Shown here: piece by piece, positions 60,449 to 64,000 of the stretch
Numbering within the stretch: the stretch's first letter is position 1
How the letters are laid out: each line of letters starts with the position of its first letter
DNA from: Microplitis mediator
Lineage: Eukaryota > Arthropoda > Insecta > Hymenoptera > Braconidae
Direction of reading: 5' to 3'
NCBI RefSeq assembly: GCF_029852145.1
Contig: NC_079974.1
Location: forward strand, 3,227,001-3,291,000
Length of the DNA: 64,000 bases
Notes under the pieces: model-generated
What the model was told of the DNA's origin: nothing
Databases searched by the model: none
The model's input: only the letters and a program-made list of their open reading frames with translations
Program-made: the position numbers and the translations under genes

Positions 60449-60908
60449 TACTGTAAAAAGAGCGGTGTTAAAAATGGACTTATTTCAACTCCACCCGGTG
60501 TTAAAATAAAATAACACCGGTGTAGGAGGAGTAATTCACCGGTGTTGAAATAACCGGAGTTAAATCGGGATAACCGGTGTAAAAGCGGAGTAAAATTGGT
60601 GTAAAAGCGGGGTAACTGGGGTAAAAACGGAATAATATCGGTGTAAAAGCGGGGTAAATTGCGTCCGCTTAAAATATTAACTTTAAAGATTATAAAACAC
60701 AAGAAATGGCAGTTCTTCATGAAAATTAATAAAGAATATCATTTATTAACAAGTAGAGTGATCAAGTAAGTAAAAATATTTTAACACCGGTCTAGAATAT
60801 TTACACCGGCGGCGGCGTTATTTTCACACCGCTTTCGATGTTGAAATTTAACACTGCCGATTTTAACACCTACACCGCTCGGACTTACCCCGGTGATTTT
60901 TTACAGTG
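60449..60908. mobile_element. TA-target MITE with an internal expansion, 460 bp
   Basis: Same ends and TA flanks as the 228-bp MITEs at 19310 and 23391, but about 232 bp of extra GGGGTAAA/CGGTGTTA-rich sequence lies at about 60483-60714. This may be a nested relative of the same family. Confidence 0.65.
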
Positions 60909-60977
60909 TAGTGATTCAATATCGCGATTTTAGTTAGTTAAAATTAGGAATGAAGAGAGAAAATCATCATTGTCATG

Positions 60978-61090
60978 ATTGGTCCTTTTTGAGGAGTGGG
61001 GGTAAAATTTACCTTTCCGATAATTCGTCAAAATTTAGTGGAGGGGATGGTCAAAGTATACACACATGTCACACGGTCAGTAGCACTCAT
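60978..61090 (+). promoter_or_regulatory. Promoter of MATH gene 5
   Basis: Intact inverted CCAAT box (ATTGG, 60978-60982), GGTAAAATTTACC palindrome (about 61001-61013), TATACACA (61057) and initiator-like CTCAT with A at 61089, 32 bp downstream. The leader would be about 77 nt. Confidence 0.55.
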
Positions 61091-61165
61091 TACGCTTGAA
61101 ACGTTGCGCTGTACGCCTCGCACTTTAAACTCTTCATTTAGTTACTATCGATTGTCTGAAACATC

Positions 61166-61615
61166 ATGGACTGTGATTTTCAAAGTTTAACGTGCACAAG
61201 TGCAGGTACCATTGCGCTGGAGAACTTCGACGAACTTCTGTACACCAACGAGACTGGGACAATTACTCCGTTATACACGGAGTTTTCTACAGGTCTCAGC
61301 GTTAACGACGTTTGGGGCTTCAAAGTGGAGGTTAGCCACGACGAAGAAGATGAACACTGGATCTCCTTGGGGATCCTTCCATTGAAAACGGAGCATACCT
61401 TAATCAGCTTCGAGCTCGAATGCTGTGTGGTGGATGAAGAAGGTAACATACTGCGACTGCCTGCAGAAATTGAACCTTTCAAAGACTACGACAATTATAT
61501 ATACCTCGGGGATTTCTTCAAACGAAGTGAGCCCGACTTATTGCGTCTACTGTCGGACGGAACTCTAATTTTACAGTTAGAGCTGACTATTCGCATAGGC
61601 GACGATTTGAAATAA
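61166..61615 (+). CDS. MATH-domain-only protein, copy 5 (histone-type 3' end)
   Basis: An intronless 149-residue MATH-only protein. It differs from copy 2 at four residues by eye (FQSL for FPSL near the start, Glu for Asp in FDELLY, TIRIGDD for NIRIGDN) and, unlike copy 3, keeps Val before the core Trp (VNDVWGF). Its CCAAT box is intact whereas those of copies 2 and 3 are mutated, so this copy may be the best expressed of the trio (inference). The stem-loop starts 35 nt after the stop. It lies in the right arm of the window-scale inverted duplication. Most differences among the trio leave the protein intact, which suggests selection or very recent duplication. Confidence 0.8.
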   Translation: MDCDFQSLTCTSAGTIALENFDELLYTNETGTITPLYTEFSTGLSVNDVWGFKVEVSHDEEDEHWISLGILPLKTEHTLISFELECCVVDEEGNILRLPAEIEPFKDYDNYIYLGDFFKRSEPDLLRLLSDGTLILQLELTIRIGDDLK

Positions 61616-61650
61616 TTAGATACTCAAGTTTCGAACTTTGAGTTGAAAAC

Positions 61651-61666
61651 GGCCCTTTTCAGGGCC
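61651..61666 (+). terminator. Histone-type 3' stem-loop of MATH gene 5
   Basis: Identical 16-nt stem-loop with ACCAAAT after it and the ACGTA...TCAAGT block following. Confidence 0.9.
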
Positions 61667-62220
61667 ACCAAATTTTTTAACACGTAAAAATTAACTCAAG
61701 TTTTATATATTCTCCATCTTATCCTTTGTCCTAAACTCTTCAAAAATTAATATTATTTATTTAATGCCTACTAAAGATAATTGATGATACTGAAGTTAGC
61801 AAACGTCTAATAATTCTTGGATTTTTTTTTAAGACGATAAACCTTAAAAAAAATATTTGAAAAAATTGCACCTGTCGTTTTTATAATTTTCTACATGTGC
61901 ATATTTTTATCCTATTTTTTTGCAATTAATTTGTTGAAAAACAAAAATTCAAAAATTTTTAAATGTCTGCTAACTTCAGGATGATAGTAATTAATCTCAA
62001 TCTTCCCTCCAATATTTTTCCAACATGAATGCCTACTTCTCAAATGTCAAAAAGCATTAAAAATATCAAACATATATTTATGATACTCGATTTAGCCGTC
62101 TTAAAATTTCCAATTTTTTTTCAAACCTAAAAATTATAAACAAAATCTGGGCGTCGGTTGACTCTGCGGGCCAGCCCTAAAACTTCCTGCTGTTTTTGAG
62201 CTTTTTGAGCTTGAAAACAT

Positions 62221-64000
62221 TGGTTTGGATACATTTTCAAGCTCGACAATACTTGTGTGTGCCCTTGTTTTTAAAAAAAAATGTTCGCTAGCATTTCTTT
62301 CTTCCACGATATCCCAGGAACAAATTCACCGATTTTCATAGTTAAGGCGGCAATCGGCGTATTTTATTGTTCGAGAGCTGATAAGATTTTGCAATTGTTT
62401 AAGTACAGTTGTGTCGATGACATTCACAAAAAAACTGTTTTTTAACGTTTCTTTTTTCCGCAATATCCCTTAGGCAAATCATCCGATTTTAATGGTAGAG
62501 GTGGCAATCGACGCGTTTCAATAAATTCTGAAGTTGATTAGATTTTCAAAATGTTTAGTTCAGTTGTTTCAAAGATATTTGCAAAAAACTGTTTTTCACC
62601 ATTTCTTTCTCCCGCGATAACTCTCGGACGAATTATCCGATTAAGATAGCTAAGGCGGCAATCGACGGGTATTATGAAATTCTAGAGCTGATTAGATTTT
62701 GAAGTCGATCGTTCGAGTTGTTTCTGAGAAATCACTAAAAAACTAAAAAAAAAAAAATTTTTAACTTCCCGCTAAGAAAATTGTAAATTTTCAAAAATTC
62801 GGGAAGTTATTGGTTTCGGTCCGATTTACAAAAATCGAATTTTCATCAGATGTCGACGTTTTAAGGTCCGAGAATGCTATTCTGACTATTTTCAGAATGA
62901 TGTCCTAGTATATTTATGTATGTATGTGTGTGTGTGTGTGTGTGTGTAAACTCTTTGTAATTTTTCAACTGATAAATCGATTTGGATGGTTGAGGTGACA
63001 ATCGAAAGAGCTTGTTGGCCCTTAACTTTCCTGAAAATTTTAGATTATTTGATCAAGCAGACTTGAAAATATTGGCGAAATACGAAAAAAAAAAATTTAT
63101 TTTTTTGAGTTTTTTAGTGATTTCTCAGAAACGACTTGAACGATCGACTTCAAAATCTATTCAGCTCTAGAAATTTATAAGCCGCGTTGAATGCCACCTC
63201 AACCACCTCAATCGGTTAATTTGTTCGAGAGATATCGTTGGCGAAAGAAATGATAAAAAACGATTTCTTTCGATTATCTTTGAAGTGACTCATCCGATCG
63301 ATTTCGAAATTGAATTAGCTCTAGAATTCAAGAAAACGCGCCGATTGCCACCTCAATCGTCAAAATCGGTTGATTAGTTCAAAAGATATCGGCGCTGAAA
63401 AGTTAAAAAAATAACATTTTATGTTATTTTTTCCAGATAAATCAAAATATAATGTGCTAAAATGTGTCTGAAAACATACCAACTCTTCCTCTGTATAGTC
63501 TCTTCCGATCATCAGATAATGTCATAAATCTTGTTTCTTAGTTTGTCAGCAAAAAATTGAAAAACCCAGTCTTTAATGTTTTTCTCGGATATTCCATATA
63601 TTATTGCTCTGACCTAAGTCAAAACTCATTCAAATCTTGATTTCGATCACTAACATTGATTTCTGCCTCAACACATATATTTCAGAGAACATAATCGATA
63701 ATAAAAATTTAAAAGCCGCTTCTTCATTAATGATTCTGGATTCTTTTAATAGTAATAGCATTTTTGAGCTCGAAAATATATCCAAACCAATGTTTTCAAG
63801 CTCAAAAAGCTCAAAAACAGCAGGAAGTTTTAGGGCTGGCCCGCAGAGTCAACCGACGCCCAGATTTTGTTTATAATTTTTAGGTTTGAAAAAAAATTGG
63901 AAATTTTAAGACGGCTAAATCGAGTATCATAAATATATGTTTGATATTTTTAATGCTTTTTGACATTTGAGAAGTAGGCATTCATGTTGGAAAAATATTG
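62221..64000 (-). repeat. Inverted copy of the 20.6-22.04 kb region, running off the window
   Basis: 62250-63770 is the reverse complement of about 20880-22040 (with extra copies of internal units), and 63770-64000 is the reverse complement of about 20640-20870 and of 62000-62240. It contains (TG)n at about 62925-62947. No gene lies within the window part. Confidence 0.7.

Larger units (their letters stand above)
57389..62220 (+). repeat. Third copy of the MATH-gene repeat unit (insertions at 58.0-60.2 and 60.5-60.7 kb)
   Basis: Colinear with 18411-20880 and with the reverse complement of 22040-24531, apart from a 2.15-kb transposon and an enlarged MITE. Confidence 0.8.

Overview
The window looks like AT-rich nuclear DNA of an insect, most plausibly a parasitoid wasp (Hymenoptera, perhaps Braconidae). 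The support is a split ionotropic-receptor gene with ordinary GT/AG introns, a decayed ankyrin-repeat gene with a PRANC/F-box-like tail, tRNA-derived repeats, solo LTRs and many hAT, piggyBac-like and TA-target MITEs. The organism is an inference; nothing in the sequence names it.

Layout. 1-8.1 kb: the first exon of an unknown gene (minus strand), AT-rich repeats, two tRNA-like repeats and a broken ankyrin gene. 8.1-14.5 kb: an ionotropic receptor (minus strand, two exons seen, at least one missing upstream), with an LTR-like block in its intron and a piggyBac-type MITE upstream. 15-24.5 kb: three copies of a short intronless MATH-domain gene in nested inverted repeats. 24.5-31.3 kb: foldback repeats, a solo LTR, then a one-finger C2H2 gene (minus). 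33.6-36.5 kb: a truncated LTR, a palindromic CCAAT cluster and an intronless bromodomain gene (plus). 36.7-46.5 kb: the other arm of the repeat, a fourth MATH gene (minus), and GC-richer LTR-like DNA with tandem hairpins whose stems covary. 46.5-55.3 kb: two large non-autonomous elements inserted 59 bp apart in opposite orientation. 55.3-64 kb: an inverted copy of the 20.9-27 kb region, carrying a fifth MATH gene and running off the window end.

Main result. Seven genes of three unrelated families (five MATH-only proteins, one stand-alone BET-type bromodomain, one C2H2 finger) each carry, 32-71 nt after the stop codon, a replication-dependent histone 3' stem-loop: 16 nt, six-pair stem, TTTC loop, followed by ACC. 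All three families also share a downstream block (ACCAAAT, 7-8 nt, ACGTA, 8-9 nt, TCAAGT), which is where a histone downstream element should lie. The genes look histone-like: short (122-150 codons), mostly intronless, with short leaders and, in several, CCAAT boxes and a TATA-like box. No histone gene is present. I infer a set of non-histone genes that uses histone-type, S-phase-coupled, poly(A)-independent mRNA 3'-end formation, amplified by large inverted duplications. The stem-loops are seen directly; the cell-cycle role is inference.
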